From NCBI GenBank assembly GCA_003427395.1, contig BFEA01000050.1:441220-505219 (forward strand): a stretch of 64,000 nt of DNA, given 5' to 3'. This DNA comes from Chara braunii. Its lineage: Eukaryota > Streptophyta > Charophyceae > Charales > Characeae. Shown one piece after another: positions 20,896-32,128 of the stretch (its first letter is position 1; every line of letters begins with the position of its first letter). A program made the translations under genes and the position numbers. The notes under the pieces are model-generated. The model saw nothing but the letters and a program-made list of their open reading frames with translations, made no database searches and was not told the DNA's origin.

Positions 20896-23090
20896 ATCTA
20901 AGACATGATGACCTCAACAGTCGGGAGACTGCTAATTTTTCGGAACCCCCTGCGTATCGCAGATGTCATAAGCTCAGACCCGTACCTCGCGGCTTCCCGT
21001 ATCCCTCAGGAAAAATCCCCCGGAAGCCCCGAGGAACGGATGCGGACAAAAAGGGGTTTTTCTTTCTTTTTGCTTTTGTTTTCTTTTTGAAACGGCTTTT
21101 TCATTTTTTTGGTTAATAACTCCCGCGCGGGCGAATAGTGGTCGCGCTATGAAAACCAAGAAACGGTTTCGGTGGGGACTTTTTGAATTTTTGCGCGCGT
21201 GTGCCTAAGCTCCGACTTCTTCACGCGTCTCGCACCCCCGTTTCTTGCTTCGCATCCCCGCGCCATCTTCCGTTCTTGCTGTGCGCGTTTCCCCCGTGCA
21301 GGACTCTTCGTCTTCCCCTCCGCCCAGCTCGATCCTTACTTCGCGAAGTGATTGGCCGCGTAGTTGGGATGCTCGGATCAATGTGGAGAGCGGGAAACCG
21401 CGCACCACTTGAACGGACACCCCAATCACGTAGGACCATGCCATCCCGCAGGTCGAACCCTCTAACTCCCCACCTTCCTCCTGTCCTGCTCATCTACAAC
21501 ATGCGCTGCCCGCACCTCGCGCTGACAACCCGCCGCCTCCCGCGCTAAAAATCCGCGCAACCCTCTCTTCTCTCTCTCTTTGATCTTGGCTGCAATGCTG
21601 CGCGAGCTATGCGAGAAGTCCGCGGCGCCGAACAGGCTCGACGAGCCCAAGACTGGGCGGAGTGACGACGCGGGGTGGACCTGCGGTAGTCTCGGGGCGA
21701 AGCAGTCGGAGGGACTGAGCAGTGGTGGGGATTGGACGCCGGCCGCGGCATGGCCTTGTGGCTATGGTGGTCGGTGGTTTTGGGAAGTTTTGAAGGCTAC
21801 GCCTGAGGGCGGCAGTTAATTGAGAATTTTTGTGTACAAGAAGGACTCGCTTTTATCTCCATTGCTGCTTTGTCTATGCATGCTGCGTGTGTGAGGCCCC
21901 GAGTATTGGGAAGCTTGTTGTGCGCATGAGTGATGTCAAAGGTCTCTGAATGATTGGATGTCCTGTCAAGAGTTGTCGATTGCATGCATGTATGTGTGTA
22001 TGTACCTATCCGGGCGGGGACGGAGGAACAGAACTGGGGAACCGTCTGCTTAGGAGTATGAGTATGTTAATCCCGTTGTCCCCCTCCCTTCCGCGGCCCT
22101 TCCTGCGCGCACGCGCAGTTTCGATGTAACTTACTCTCTCTCTCCCTTTCGTCTCTTTCTTTTTGCGAACTGGTATTCATTGCTTTGATCTTCTCGTCCC
22201 CGCACCGGTGACGTCAACCGCCGGCGTCCGCGCGCGTGGTCGACGCCCCCGCAAGGGGAAGAGAGCTTAGATTTCGCCATCTTTTCCCGACGCACTAACC
22301 TTGAGAGAGAAGGCTGCATCGAGTGTTGTATGGAGTCGGTGTTGGTTCGGATGACCGGGAGCGCGGGATCTTGCCCGTGTTCATCGCGTACCTCCGATCG
22401 TCTCATCTCGCTACCGACCTTCCCCATCACAGATGACGACAGCGTCTACTGCGATGCGGACGTACGGCGCGCGCTGAGGCGGACAAAGCAAGTGTGTTGG
22501 CAAGACCCGCCTCGGGCTTGTGATACAAGGGGGAACGGGTTTGTCTTGATTGATCGTTTTGATTCCCCGACTCTAATATTGCCCTTTACGGGTTTAACTG
22601 TGTTGCCCTGGTCGGCCGCTCACGCCGCGTGGCGTCCGCGGTTTGAGTGTCGCTGGTGTCGCCAGGGGGACTCGTGTTCTTGGTGACGCTTGATCCTGGG
22701 TTACGAGGGAGCGACACGTTTCCCCGAGCACTCCCGTAATGCGGAGGCGCTGCCCGCGCAATCTCAAATTCGGATGCCGACGGGCCCTCCCGCCGTTTCA
22801 CCCTCTCGGAAACTTCCGCGCGGACTCTGCGAGTCCGACGCCGAGGCTTGAAGTTCTCGAACCAACCACCTCTACCGCAAAGACCCGATGGTCCGGTCAC
22901 TTCGTGAGGCCAATGACGAGGCCTGAAGGCTTCGAACCCACCCCCTATCCCCCGAACCCATGACGGCCGAAGTTTCTGTCTTCCGCCGCCATGGCCCTCT
23001 CCCCTTGATGCCTTTTCCCGTCCTAATGCACGATGGCAATTCGTTTTTGGGGAAACCCTTCTGATTTTATCGTTTCGGAGTGATCCGACC
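20896..23090. other. Non-coding, probably TE2 3' end
   Basis: GC-rich with T-rich tracts. Open frames here have skewed composition and no recognisable domain. I could not find a matching LTR in the window. Confidence 0.4.
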
Positions 23091-23093
23091 CCC

Positions 23094-23429
23094 ATGGGAC
23101 TTCGCGGAGAACAGAGACGACTGCTGACCCAATGGTCCCCATTCGTGACCAACCTCTTTTCCTACACAAGGCTGCACCTCCTCATGCTCGCATGGAGAGC
23201 CCGATGCTCCTTTGAAAGGAAGGGCCACCAATTTGGATTGCAGCAGGCACAACAAGCCATCATGGAAGACATCAGGGCTAAGACCCATCAAGCCTGGAAG
23301 TCCTTGAAACAACAACACTTTGAAGAGAAAGACCCCCTTGCCAGACAAGCGATCCGCGACTCCTACATGCAAATATGGCAGGACCTTAAAGGGCCAAAGG
23401 ATTGTTTTCGGCCCTGGATGCTGATCTGA
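23094..23429 (+). CDS. Hypothetical short ORF, probably a fragment
   Basis: About 110 codons. The central part is helical and charged (QQAQQAIMEDIRAKTHQAWK). I do not recognise a family. It lies among LINE and SINE debris and may be part of a retroelement. Confidence 0.3.
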   Translation: MGLRGEQRRLLTQWSPFVTNLFSYTRLHLLMLAWRARCSFERKGHQFGLQQAQQAIMEDIRAKTHQAWKSLKQQHFEEKDPLARQAIRDSYMQIWQDLKGPKDCFRPWMLI

Positions 23430-24417
23430 ACATCGTATGGAAACCATGGAGGTCCACGGAACCCACCTGGTAGAGGAAACCATTTGCTGATTTCCAGATT
23501 CCCTATCTTCAACCTAACTTTGTCCTTCTCCCGAACCACCTATCACACCCCCCCCCCCGCCACATCCGCGGCACCCAGTCCAGTCACCACTGCCCCAGCC
23601 ACTCCCCCGTTGGCCTGCCACCACTGCCACCTCCCTTCACCCGTGCCCCCCCCCTCCCCGTTGTTCCTCCACCACCTCCCCCCGCTCACTCCCTTCTAAC
23701 CGCTCAACTGGTTGGCAACAAGACGAGAGACAAATGAAGGTTGGACTGACAGACAACAACAACAGTAACGACACCAAGGACTGGAGCAACAACCGTCGTC
23801 TCACTGCCACTTGTCTCGCAACTGGAACCAGGAACACCGATGCATCTAAGGGAGCAGGGCCCTTACACCACGAAGGAAGTCTAGCGAAGGGATACTGTGA
23901 TCGGACAGGCTACGACAGAACGGTTTGAGGACTCAAGGTGCACAGTGCTGTGGTTGCTCCCTTTAAGACGCAGGACTACATTACACTTCAAAAGTGACAA
24001 CGCATTGGATTGCATTCCACCACCTGCTGATCCTCAGGCTAGTCGGATTATGAATGTGCTTTGTATGGGCCCTGAGAAGGGAAAGGGTTTAAAGGGCTTA
24101 AAAGGATCCTCAGGCTAGTAGGATTGTGAATGTGCTTTATATGGGCCCTGAGAAGGGAAAGGGTTTAAAGGGCTTAAAAGGCTTCAAGGGTTTAAAGAAA
24201 GTGACATAACAATAGTGACTAGGGGGGCTGCTAAATAAGGTAGGGCTAATAGACAAGGGGTGCTCCAATATGGGATGGGTGATACTGGCAGCTCTATGGG
24301 ATAACGGGGCCCCAGGATGCGACAGAAATGGTCACAGCCCTAGGAAACAATAAACATCGCACTCTGAGCTTTAAAATGTGTTAATGGGATATTTTCTGTG
24401 CTAAAAGATGTATCAAT
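23430..24417. other. Non-coding with a 76-bp tandem duplication
   Basis: C-rich at 23550-23700. The block beginning TCCTCAGGCTAG is duplicated in tandem at 24031-24106 and 24107-24182. No gene seen. Confidence 0.6.
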
Positions 24418-24650
24418 GGGACGCTGGACCCGGTTTCCAGCAGGTGACGCTCCCCACCAATAGATGGAGCAGCCCAACAAATAAGCCCTTAATTCGGACG
24501 GTTCTCTTACCACCGCCGGAATAGAGGGCTTACGTAAAAGGCTATTTCCCCCCCACTCCCCCCCCCCAAAAAAANNNNNNNNNNNNNNNNNNNNNNNNNN
24601 NNNNNNNNNNNNNNNNNNNNNNNNCCCAAAAAAAAAAAAAAAAAAAAAAA
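24418..24650 (+). mobile_element. SINE/LINE 3' tail, copy A
   Basis: The core (24418-24470) starts GGGACGCTGGACCCGG and ends CACCAATAGATGGAGC. A hairpin at 24482-24532 has AAGCCCT.../...AGGGCTT arms and the TTCTCTTACCA loop. An A-rich tail is broken by 50 Ns (24575-24624). Confidence 0.8.
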
Positions 24651-24699
24651 GAATACCCCACAATTTTTCTTCTGATGTGTTCAAGTTCAGATTGTAAAA

Positions 24700-24838
24700 G
24701 GGACGCTGGACCCGCTTTCAAGCAAGTGATGCTCCCCACCAATAGATGGAGCCTCTCCCCAAGTGCTAGTGGTGTCTGCTCTTACCAGCACCACTAACAC
24801 TGGTGGGGGTGTTTTTGTGAAAAAAAAAAGAAAAAAAA
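24700..24838 (+). mobile_element. SINE/LINE 3' tail, copy B
   Basis: The core starts at 24700. A hairpin at 24762-24801 has AGTGCTAGTGGTG/CACCACTAACACT arms and a TCTGCTCTTACCAG loop. It ends in a poly(A) interrupted by G. Confidence 0.85.
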
Positions 24839-24973
24839 GGCATATAGTTGCGGCTAAGTTGTCCTGTTGGCCGTTAGGGGGATTTGAGAATGTTTAGGAT
24901 TCTGGGGCGTCTATCAACTTCTCCTAGGTTACTTTGAAGTTGTTATACTCAGCGATCTGCAGCTCTTCATTGC

Positions 24974-25192
24974 CAGAATGACGCTGGCCGGCGCTGGGGT
25001 GTTGCCCTGTAACGTGTTGACACAGGAGTGTGAGGCCTGGTAGAGAGATCTGGGGATGCTTTGGGGGGTCATCTCACGGAACAACCAAGGTTTGCTGCTG
25101 GGACGACGCTGGCCGGAGCTGGGGCGAGTTGTGTTGTCCTGTAACCCAGCAGAAAGTGCGCGTGTGAGGCCTGAAAGAGCTTGGCAGGGAGT
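24974..25192 (+). repeat. Dimeric retroposon body, copy 1
   Basis: Two similar halves, each with GACGCTGGCCGG.GCTGGGG, CCTGTAAC and GTGTGAGGCCTG. Other copies are at 25478-25670, about 59010-59240 and 59800-60030, and reversed at 46775-46950. Confidence 0.75.
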
Positions 25193-25477
25193 AGACAACT
25201 TCGAGGAACTTTGGAAGGGTTTCTTAGGGAGCCTGAGATTTCTTTTACTACCCCGGCGGTCTATTCTAATAAGAAACGAGGTGGGTGGGAGAAGGAGATG
25301 GAAAAAAAAAAAAAAGTATTGCTCTCCCGCTCTTATATTTCTCTGAAGTGTTTCAAATGTCCCAAAAAGAGTTGGGTGTTTAGTGGTCCCATAATGTTTT
25401 TTAGGACTCTGGGATCCCTACTAACTCGTCTTAGGTGGTTTCAATGCTGTTACACTCAGTGATCTGCGGTTGTTCGA

Positions 25478-25670
25478 TGCCAGAACGACGCTGACCGGTG
25501 CTCGGGTGTTGCCCTGTAACCTGCGATGCAGGAGTGTGAGGTCTGGTAGAGAGATCTAGGGATGTCTTGGGGTGGGCGTTCCACGGGACAACCAAGGGTT
25601 GCTGCCGGTACGACGCTGGTCGGAGCTGGGGTGAGTCGTGTTACCCTGTAATCGGCAGGGAGTACGGCAG
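25478..25670 (+). repeat. Dimeric retroposon body, copy 2
   Basis: Same two-half structure as 24974-25192. Downstream, AGCCGCAGCCGGGTAATGGC at about 26011 links it to the tail at 26181, as in the copy ending at 60231. Confidence 0.75.
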
Positions 25671-26119
25671 TTTTGGAGAACGTTGGAAGGGCTGGTGTGG
25701 GATTTCGAGGGTTTGGGAGCAATCGTAGGACCTCTGTAGCCTATTCTCATGCTAGAGTTCTTAGGTACTTTAAAAAGAAAATCAGGAGTGTGGGAGAAGA
25801 TGGTGGGTTATCGCGCGTCCTATCAGTGAGGGGGCTAGCTGGCAGGATGGGAGTACGGCATCGCAGCAGCAGAGATGGTGGCTCCGCTGCAGTCAGTCTT
25901 GCTGGAGGGGGGTAAAGCGGATTGATGGGTTTTTTTTCTGAGTTGTTTCTGAATTCTGCTTAATCATGAAAGTTGTCATAGACATGTCTGAAATAGCCCC
26001 AATTCTTCGAGCCGCAGCCGGGTAATGGCCCCAGTATCGCAATTTCTAAATTTCCATCCTTAGGCCAATTAGATCATTCTCATGAATTTTTCTGATGAAG
26101 TTTTCTCAAAGTACTCGTT

Positions 26120-26262
26120 ATGGGACGCTGGGTCCGGTTCCCAGTGTGTGCCAATTTTGTGAAGATATGGTTGTAGCTATGGGACGCTGGACCTGGTTTC
26201 CAGCAGGTGCTGCTCCCCACCAATAGATGGAGCTTGTTTTTTGAAAAAAAAAAAGAAAAAAA
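26120..26262 (+). mobile_element. SINE/LINE 3' tail, copy C (no hairpin)
   Basis: A partial core at 26120-26150 is followed by a full core from 26181. After GATGGAGC the sequence passes directly to TTGTTTTTTG and a poly(A) interrupted by G. The hairpin found in other copies is absent. Confidence 0.8.
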
Positions 26263-26880
26263 AGTTGCCATATACGAAATAGCAGCACCTATTTGCTTGG
26301 AGGGGCGGGCAACACTAAGAGGGGGACTGCTGTGTTCTGGGCACCTGTGTCCGTGTGTTCCATGGTAATGACCGACATTCTTCGAGGTGACTCCCTATCT
26401 CTGATCATGGTGGTGTGCATCATCAGTTTGTACAGTTCAACTTGTGTTGTGAGCGGTTGATGATCTTCTGTGGTCCGTGCTGTGCAAGTGGACTGGCCAG
26501 TGAGTGGCGGCTATTCCACTTGCCTGGTGTTGTTGCCTTGTTGATGCTGCAGGGAGTTCCTTGCTGCTCTCTCGTTTGCCCTGTGTGCTGCCTTGCTGCC
26601 TAGCGGCCCATCTGCTTTGCCCCCAGCCTGTGGCTTCCTCCCGTGTTGCCTTCCTGCTCATTGTGCTGTGAAGGTCCTTGGCTTGTCCTTTGGCTGCCCA
26701 CCTGCCTCCTCCATGCCATCCAGCCTATGTGACTCTTGCCGTTGCTTGCCATTCAGTGCCTTTGTGCCTTACCCTTCCTTCCCGGCTCGTGATGTCACTT
26801 GCTGGCTGTCCAAGGGGTTAAAGGGAATCATTATGACGCCAAATATCATGATGGGGATTCTGCAGACGGTCGAGGATTCA

Positions 26881-27008
26881 CCCCCCCCCTACCTACTTCC
26901 CCCGAATACAACGTACAGTCATTATAGCTGTATTTGGGGTATATTTCAGTCTAAATACAGCTATAATGACAGTATGTTGCATTCGCGGGAAGAAGGTAGT
27001 AGGGGCCA
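26881..27008 (+). repeat. Large foldback, about 55-bp arms
   Basis: 26881-26937 and 26953-27008 are imperfect inverted repeats around a 15-nt loop. The innermost TCATTATAGCTGTATTT pairs perfectly. An A-rich tail follows, then the hammerhead motif at 27054. Confidence 0.85.
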
Positions 27009-27053
27009 CAGGTTCTTTCTTTGAAAAAAAAAAGAAAAAAGAAAAAGAGACTC

Positions 27054-27089
27054 CTGATGAGTCAGTGCAAGTCCGACAAGACAGTCTGT
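27054..27089 (+). ncRNA. Degenerate hammerhead ribozyme remnant
   Basis: CTGATGA at 27054-27060 is followed by stem II GTCAG/CCGAC (one mismatch), then AAGAC in place of GAAAC and AGTCTG. The 5' strand is missing, so it is probably inactive. Same family as 27246-27304. Confidence 0.6.
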
Positions 27090-27245
27090 CACTATCCGTG
27101 CTGGTCTATTTTTTCCGTTCTTCGTGTCCTTTTTTTTTTTGTCTTGTACTTCATGGTTTTCAACTTTGCATTTGTCTTCCACCCTTCCATTTCCTAACTC
27201 TGGCCAGCGTGGTGAGTCCTTATCCATCAGTCAAATGCATCCTGG

Positions 27246-27304
27246 GAAGACAGTCGCGGTTCAACTTGCTGATGAGTCGGTGAAAGTCCGCCGAAACAGT
27301 CTGG
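27246..27304 (+). ncRNA. Type III hammerhead ribozyme motif
   Basis: The core CTGATGA (27269-27275) is followed by GTCGG TGAAAGT CCGCC (stem II, one mismatch) and then GAAAC (27293-27297). Stem III pairs AGTCTG with the upstream AGAC and GTC, with one mismatch. The expected cleavage site is after GTC at 27255. Stem I (GCGGT/ACTTG) is degenerate. All invariant core nucleotides are present, but helices I and II are imperfect, so activity is uncertain. Confidence 0.7.
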
Positions 27305-27347
27305 CACAGTGATGCTTTCTTTGTGGAGTTGTGTCTAGGGGAACATG

Positions 27348-27444
27348 ACAATACACACACACACATTATGGATGGTTAGTAGATGATTTGTAGATGGAAA
27401 GAGGAGAAAGTTTGGGGTTCGTCGACAACCCCCCCCCCCCCCCC

Positions 27445-27477
<33 letters not shown>

Positions 27478-27776
27478 ATATTATAACCATTGTCCTATCT
27501 ACAATTGGGATAACTTCAGTAGAGTCACAAAAACGAGTTATAACTGCACTATGGCACAAGATACAGTTCGGGCACCCTACCTTGCCAGAAAGCTGGGTTG
27601 TATACATGACCCGGACTGCAATTCAAAACTGTATCTTGGCCCGTAGTGCAAGTATAACTCATTTTTGTGACACTCGCGTAGAGTCCCCTTGTTTGTTTCT
27701 TTTACACCCTAAGTCCGCCGAAACAGTCTGGCACAGCGCTGCTGTCTTTGTGGAGTTGTGTGTAGGGAACATCACA

Positions 27777-27818
<42 letters not shown>

Positions 27819-27879
27819 TATGGATGGTTTGTGGATGATTTGTGGATGGAAAGAGGAGAAAGTTCGGGGTTCTTTGACA

Positions 27880-27949
<70 letters not shown>
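27348..27949 (+). repeat. Duplicated segment with (CA)n microsatellites and a foldback
   Basis: (CA)n tracts lie at 27447-27473, 27779-27817 and 27882-27949. The sequence before each first tract (TTTGTGGAGTTGTGT, GAACAT.ACAATACACAC) is repeated at about 27318 and 27750. Between them 27523-27568 and 27626-27673 form an inverted repeat with about 46-bp arms. A hammerhead 3' half (AAGTCCGCCGAAACAGTCTG) is at 27711-27730. Confidence 0.8.
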
Positions 27950-27951
<2 letters not shown>

Positions 27952-28153
27952 ATATTATTAGTATTTATTACCATTGTCCTATCTATAATTGTTTTTTTCT
28001 TTTACACCCTTGCCTGGAGGTGCCGTACTGCACGCCAAGCTTTTCTGAACCGCCAGTGGCGCCAGTGGCGCTCTTTCTTTCTTTTTTGGCTGGCGCCGCC
28101 AGCCATTGTGGTCCGGTAGGCCAAGCGTCCAAAAACTTCTTGGGCAACAAGTT

Positions 28154-28159
<6 letters not shown>

Positions 28160-28195
<36 letters not shown>

Positions 28196-28316
28196 NNAAA
28201 CNCCCCTTCCAGTGCTAGTGCTGCTGATAAGAGCAGACAGCACTACCACCGGAGGAGAGGCTCCATCTATTGGTGGGGAGCGTCACCTGCTGGAAATCGG
28301 GTCCAACGTCCCATTT
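28160..28316 (-). mobile_element. SINE/LINE 3' tail, copy D, the 3' end of LINE A
   Basis: On the minus strand, the core beginning GGGACGTTGGACCCGATTTC is followed by a hairpin with the TCTGCTCTTATCAG loop, then poly(A) (T run on plus at 28159-28192). It lies downstream of LINE A in the same orientation, so I take it as that element's own 3' end. Confidence 0.75.
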
Positions 28317-28368
28317 TACACGAAGAGAATATTTTGGAAAAATCTGGAGACTGTGAGTGACTGTGGGG

Positions 28369-28655
28369 CCTGCCAGCATTGATTGCCCTGCAGAATCAGG
28401 GGATTAACTGAGCAGGCTTATGTGGAAGCCAAAAAACATCTGTAAGAGCTAAAGTGCAGTCTTTTATGGGAATGGAGAACTATTGTTGCCTGCCAGCATT
28501 GATTGCCCTGCAGAATCAGGGGATTAACTGAGCAGGCTTATGTGGAAGCCAAAAAACATCTGTAAGAGCTAAAGTGCAGTCTTTTATGGGAATGGAGAAC
28601 TATTGTTGCCTGCCAGCATTGATTGCCCTGCGGAGCAGGGGATTAACTGAGCAGA
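28369..28655 (-). repeat. 120-bp tandem repeat in the LINE A 3' UTR
   Basis: Two copies (28369-28488, 28489-28608) match exactly where lines can be compared, and a third is partial. The unit contains CAGCATTGATTGCCCTGCAG. The reverse complement family recurs at 60.32-60.56 kb before tail H. Confidence 0.9.
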
Positions 28656-29997
28656 CCCGTGTAGACTTTGAGAAACTGCTGTTGCCTTTGTATCTCTTCA
28701 CCCTCAGAGGAAAGGGCGCCAGATAGGAAATTAAGGACTGATACTGTCACCAGCTGCTTGCTCCAAACCCAGCCTGCTGACTGCCAATGCAGGCCGCTTT
28801 TGTAGATGAGCGAGGTCCTCCCCAGGGGGCATTGAGGAGGAGTTCCTCGTGGTTGTCAGTGGAGAGTAAGTGGAATGATAGACAAAGGGGATGTGAGGGG
28901 GTATGAGGATCAGGACNAAATTTCTGCCAGGGANANGGCGTGGGGTGGGAAGGGGTCTGGGAAATCTGAGGGAGGGCGTAATGGGAACGTGGGCTCTATA
29001 TTAGTCCAGTCTTTAAAAACTAGCCTATAATCTCTCATCTCTTCCAAGTCCCTCATCCCTTCTTCCTGATCTCCGCTCCATATCACCTTTGCAATCCAAC
29101 CTTCTCTTTCCCCCCCTACCCAATCCCTGCATAAAATATAATCCTTCTCCTGACGTCCCCAGTCTGTAGAAGGAGGTCTAGCTGTGATTTTGTGTCTAAC
29201 CATCTACGTGTGAGATCAAGGTGTATTTGCTGCTGTATTTGTTCTGTGATCTTTGCGCCCTCTACCCGTACCTTTTCCATGGCCAGGGTGCACCTCTGCC
29301 ACCAGAGTGCCCACATCACCGCCCTCCTTCCAATTCTGTACATGTTTTCTATAAAGGGTGTGGCTGTCCCTGCCAGGGGCCAATGTCCAGCCAATATGGC
29401 TTGCCATGACCAAGGCCAGGGAGTATCCGGTTCTATTTTCCGCCAGATACGATCCCACCACCTCCATATGTATTGAGCGACCGGGCACTGCATAAAAATG
29501 TGTTCGATAGTCTCCGCCTTCTTGTGGAAGGGGAAGAGGCTCTGGCATCGCTGGCACCATGGAAGCAACAGGCCTCTTTGCTCGAGGTTCGTACAATCGG
29601 TTAGCCAGTCATTGGTTGGCAGACAGCGGTGGGCAATCTGCCACTGCAGGGAGGTGATTTTCATGGGCCTATGCTTATGCTCCTTGAACCATTGGATTGG
29701 TGACAAGGAGCGATCGATATTCAGTTGTCTGGCCCATCTATCGTTGATCATATCTCTCAACTGCCTCTTGGGCCGGAGCAGTTTATATGCTGATTTGACC
29801 GTTAGTAAGCGTAGGCTAATGGGGTTGGGCTTAGGGGTGCCCCTCTTTTGAGGGGGCTGCCAGGTCCATTCCACCGGGTCCAGGGCCAGGTCCTGGATTG
29901 GTTTGTCTGGTTGAAAAGCCACCCTCTGTCCCTTCTCCTCAATAATCCTCACTCGATAAACTGATGTTCTGTTTTTCCATTCGAAGGGCATCTTTTT

Positions 29998-30145
29998 TTT
30001 TTTTTTTTTTTTTTTTTAACTTCGTTATACATGAAACCTACTTACCGAGGTGATAAGAGCATCCCCGGTAAGTAGGACCTGGGGTCGAAGGCTCCATCTA
30101 TTGGTGGGGAGCTACACCTACGGGAAATCGGGTCCAGCTTCCCTG
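29998..30145 (-). mobile_element. SINE/LINE 3' tail, copy E, inside LINE A
   Basis: On minus, the core GGGAAGCTGGACCCGATTTC is followed by a hairpin with 14-bp arms (30037-30050 and 30063-30076, one mismatch), the ATGCTCTTATCA loop, and poly(A) (T run 29993-30017). It interrupts the LINE coding sequence. I did not find a target duplication. Confidence 0.8.
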
Positions 30146-31595
30146 TACAATTGTAAAAGTGTATCTACTGGAACCTTACTCCCTTGGAGAGTATTAGTTT
30201 TTGTGATAATGTAGTTCTCAGTCAGGACCGTCTGGGGGGAAATCATGTGTACCAAACCGATCTGCTGCGGGGACCCTATGGTTGTCACCCAGTCACCCTC
30301 TCTCAAGGTGGGGCCTCGTCTGAGGATCCGGTACCATTCTAATGGAATGCCTTCGATAAAATCCTCTAATGAATCCTCTACGTGGTGGCAATACCGCAGG
30401 GTTGTTCGCAGTTGGTCCCCTGTCTTCCAATCATGCTTTTCATTGTCCCAGAGGTCCCCTACTCTAAGTATCTCGTGTTTAACCCAATTCTTCCAAGGGG
30501 GGATGAGCTGATCATCACACGGCCCCTCGTGTCTGTCACCCATCTGTTGCCAAAGAGGGGCTGTCGATAGACCACATCCCACCGGTTGGGCCGGGTCCTA
30601 TCTGGGAGCGGGAGTTTGCGCCAGGTTTGTAGTAGGGAAGGCCAAAAGGTGTCCAGCGGTTGACTCCCTTCCTCTAGCCATATGGGAGTTTGCGTGGGAT
30701 TTTCCAAAAGCGGTCCTCTAACCAAGTGAGCGGGTGGATCGTATGGGGAGTCATTGGGGCCCGCCTGGCCAGGTGTTCCAGGGCCCAAGACGCACTAAGG
30801 GCACTGTGGGTCAAAAGTGAGTTTCTTAATCCATTTGACTCATAGTGCTTGCACCTGCGTGGCTGGATCGAGGATTCCCAAGCCTCCCCCTACTTTCGGT
30901 TGGATGATGGAGTCTCAGGTCACCCTTCTTATCACATTGGTTTGCTCCCCATCCCCCCTCCATAGGAAAGTTGCTGCTTTTTGCTTAAGTCCTCTTAGAG
31001 TCTCTTTGCTTAAGGGTCACAACAGTGATTTATACCATAGTGATGCAAAAACGACATTATTAAGGATTAAGGCTCGACCGAAGAGGGATGTGTGTTTGTT
31101 TCTCCAGCTGTCCAGTTTGTGTTGAGCCGGGGAACGAATCCATTCATCGTTGATTGGTGGCCGTCCCTCTGTAGTCATGGAGACCCCTAGAACTCTTATT
31201 GGGGATTCCAAAGGCTTCCAGGCAATACGTGGGACTTCTGGAGGACGTCATCCTTGGCAGTGGATCCACCACCCTTGTGTCTTGGACCCCCAGTTGACAG
31301 ACATGTCTGAAACCTTAGTGAACTTCTTCATCATACGTCGGATTTCCTCTATATTGTGGTGTGTGGCTTTTGCCATAATTGTGAGGTCATCCGCAAACAG
31401 GGAACATACCGGGATAGCTTCCTCGGGGATGTGTGTAATTCAAATCTTCGTGATGTTTTTATTTGCCCGGAGGTTGGCGGCTAGATCCTCCATGATGACC
31501 AAGAAGAGGAAAGGAGCAATGGGATCCCCTTGGCGGACGGAGCGTTCTAGGCGAAGCGGCGGTGCAAGACTTCCGTTGACCTGGACACACGTGGT

Positions 31596-32128
31596 CTATG
31601 AAACACCCGCGGACGCGTCCGCGAGGTCAAGCTCAGAGGGCAGACGTGATCACGGTCGCCGCGGCTCCGGCCGCGGTTGAGCGCGGCCGCGACTTTCAGA
31701 AATTTTTTGTGACCTTAAAAATTTATCAAAAACAAAAACAAAAAATATGGGGATGTAGATCTTTTCGAGATCTAAATTGAACACTTTTTTATTTTATTTT
31801 TTGACTTCGTCTTTGAATTTTCAAAATTCAAAAACTAATTTTCCTGAGGCAAAAGCTGTTTGTTTTTTTTTTCCAAAAAAAAAACATGAAACGTATGTGA
31901 TTTTGTATTTTAAATTCAGTAACGTTTTTGGATATGACCACAAGGCAAAAGTTGTTCAGTATATTTTTTTGCATAACATATTGGTTTTTCATTTATTTTT
32001 TTTATATTTTTTTTATATTTTTTTTATTTTTTTCATGACCGCAGACCGCAGACACGTCCGCGGGGGCGCGGCCTAGGCCGTGGCTGCGGACTTGTCCACG
32101 GATGGCCGCCGCCGAGGGAAATTTGTAG
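31596..32128. mobile_element. hAT-like non-autonomous DNA transposon (533 bp)
   Basis: Flanked by perfect 8-bp duplications CACGTGGT at 31588-31595 and 32129-32136. The LINE A coding sequence reads on across the join if one copy is removed. The ends are imperfect inverted repeats (CTATGAAACACCCGCGG against CTACAAATTTCCCTCGG, about 11 of 17). GC-rich subterminal palindromes (GCGGACGCGTCCGCG, and related GTCCGCGG and GCGGACTTGTCCACGG words) flank an AT-rich middle with no ORF. An 8-bp duplication is the hAT hallmark. Confidence 0.85.

Noticed and set aside
21183-21819. ORFs of 79-121 codons in GC-rich sequence
   Set aside because: Overlapping frames on both strands with similar length, GC-driven. 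No motif recognised.
27582-28193. His-Thr repeat ORFs of up to 200 codons
   Set aside because: Translations of CA repeats and a T run.
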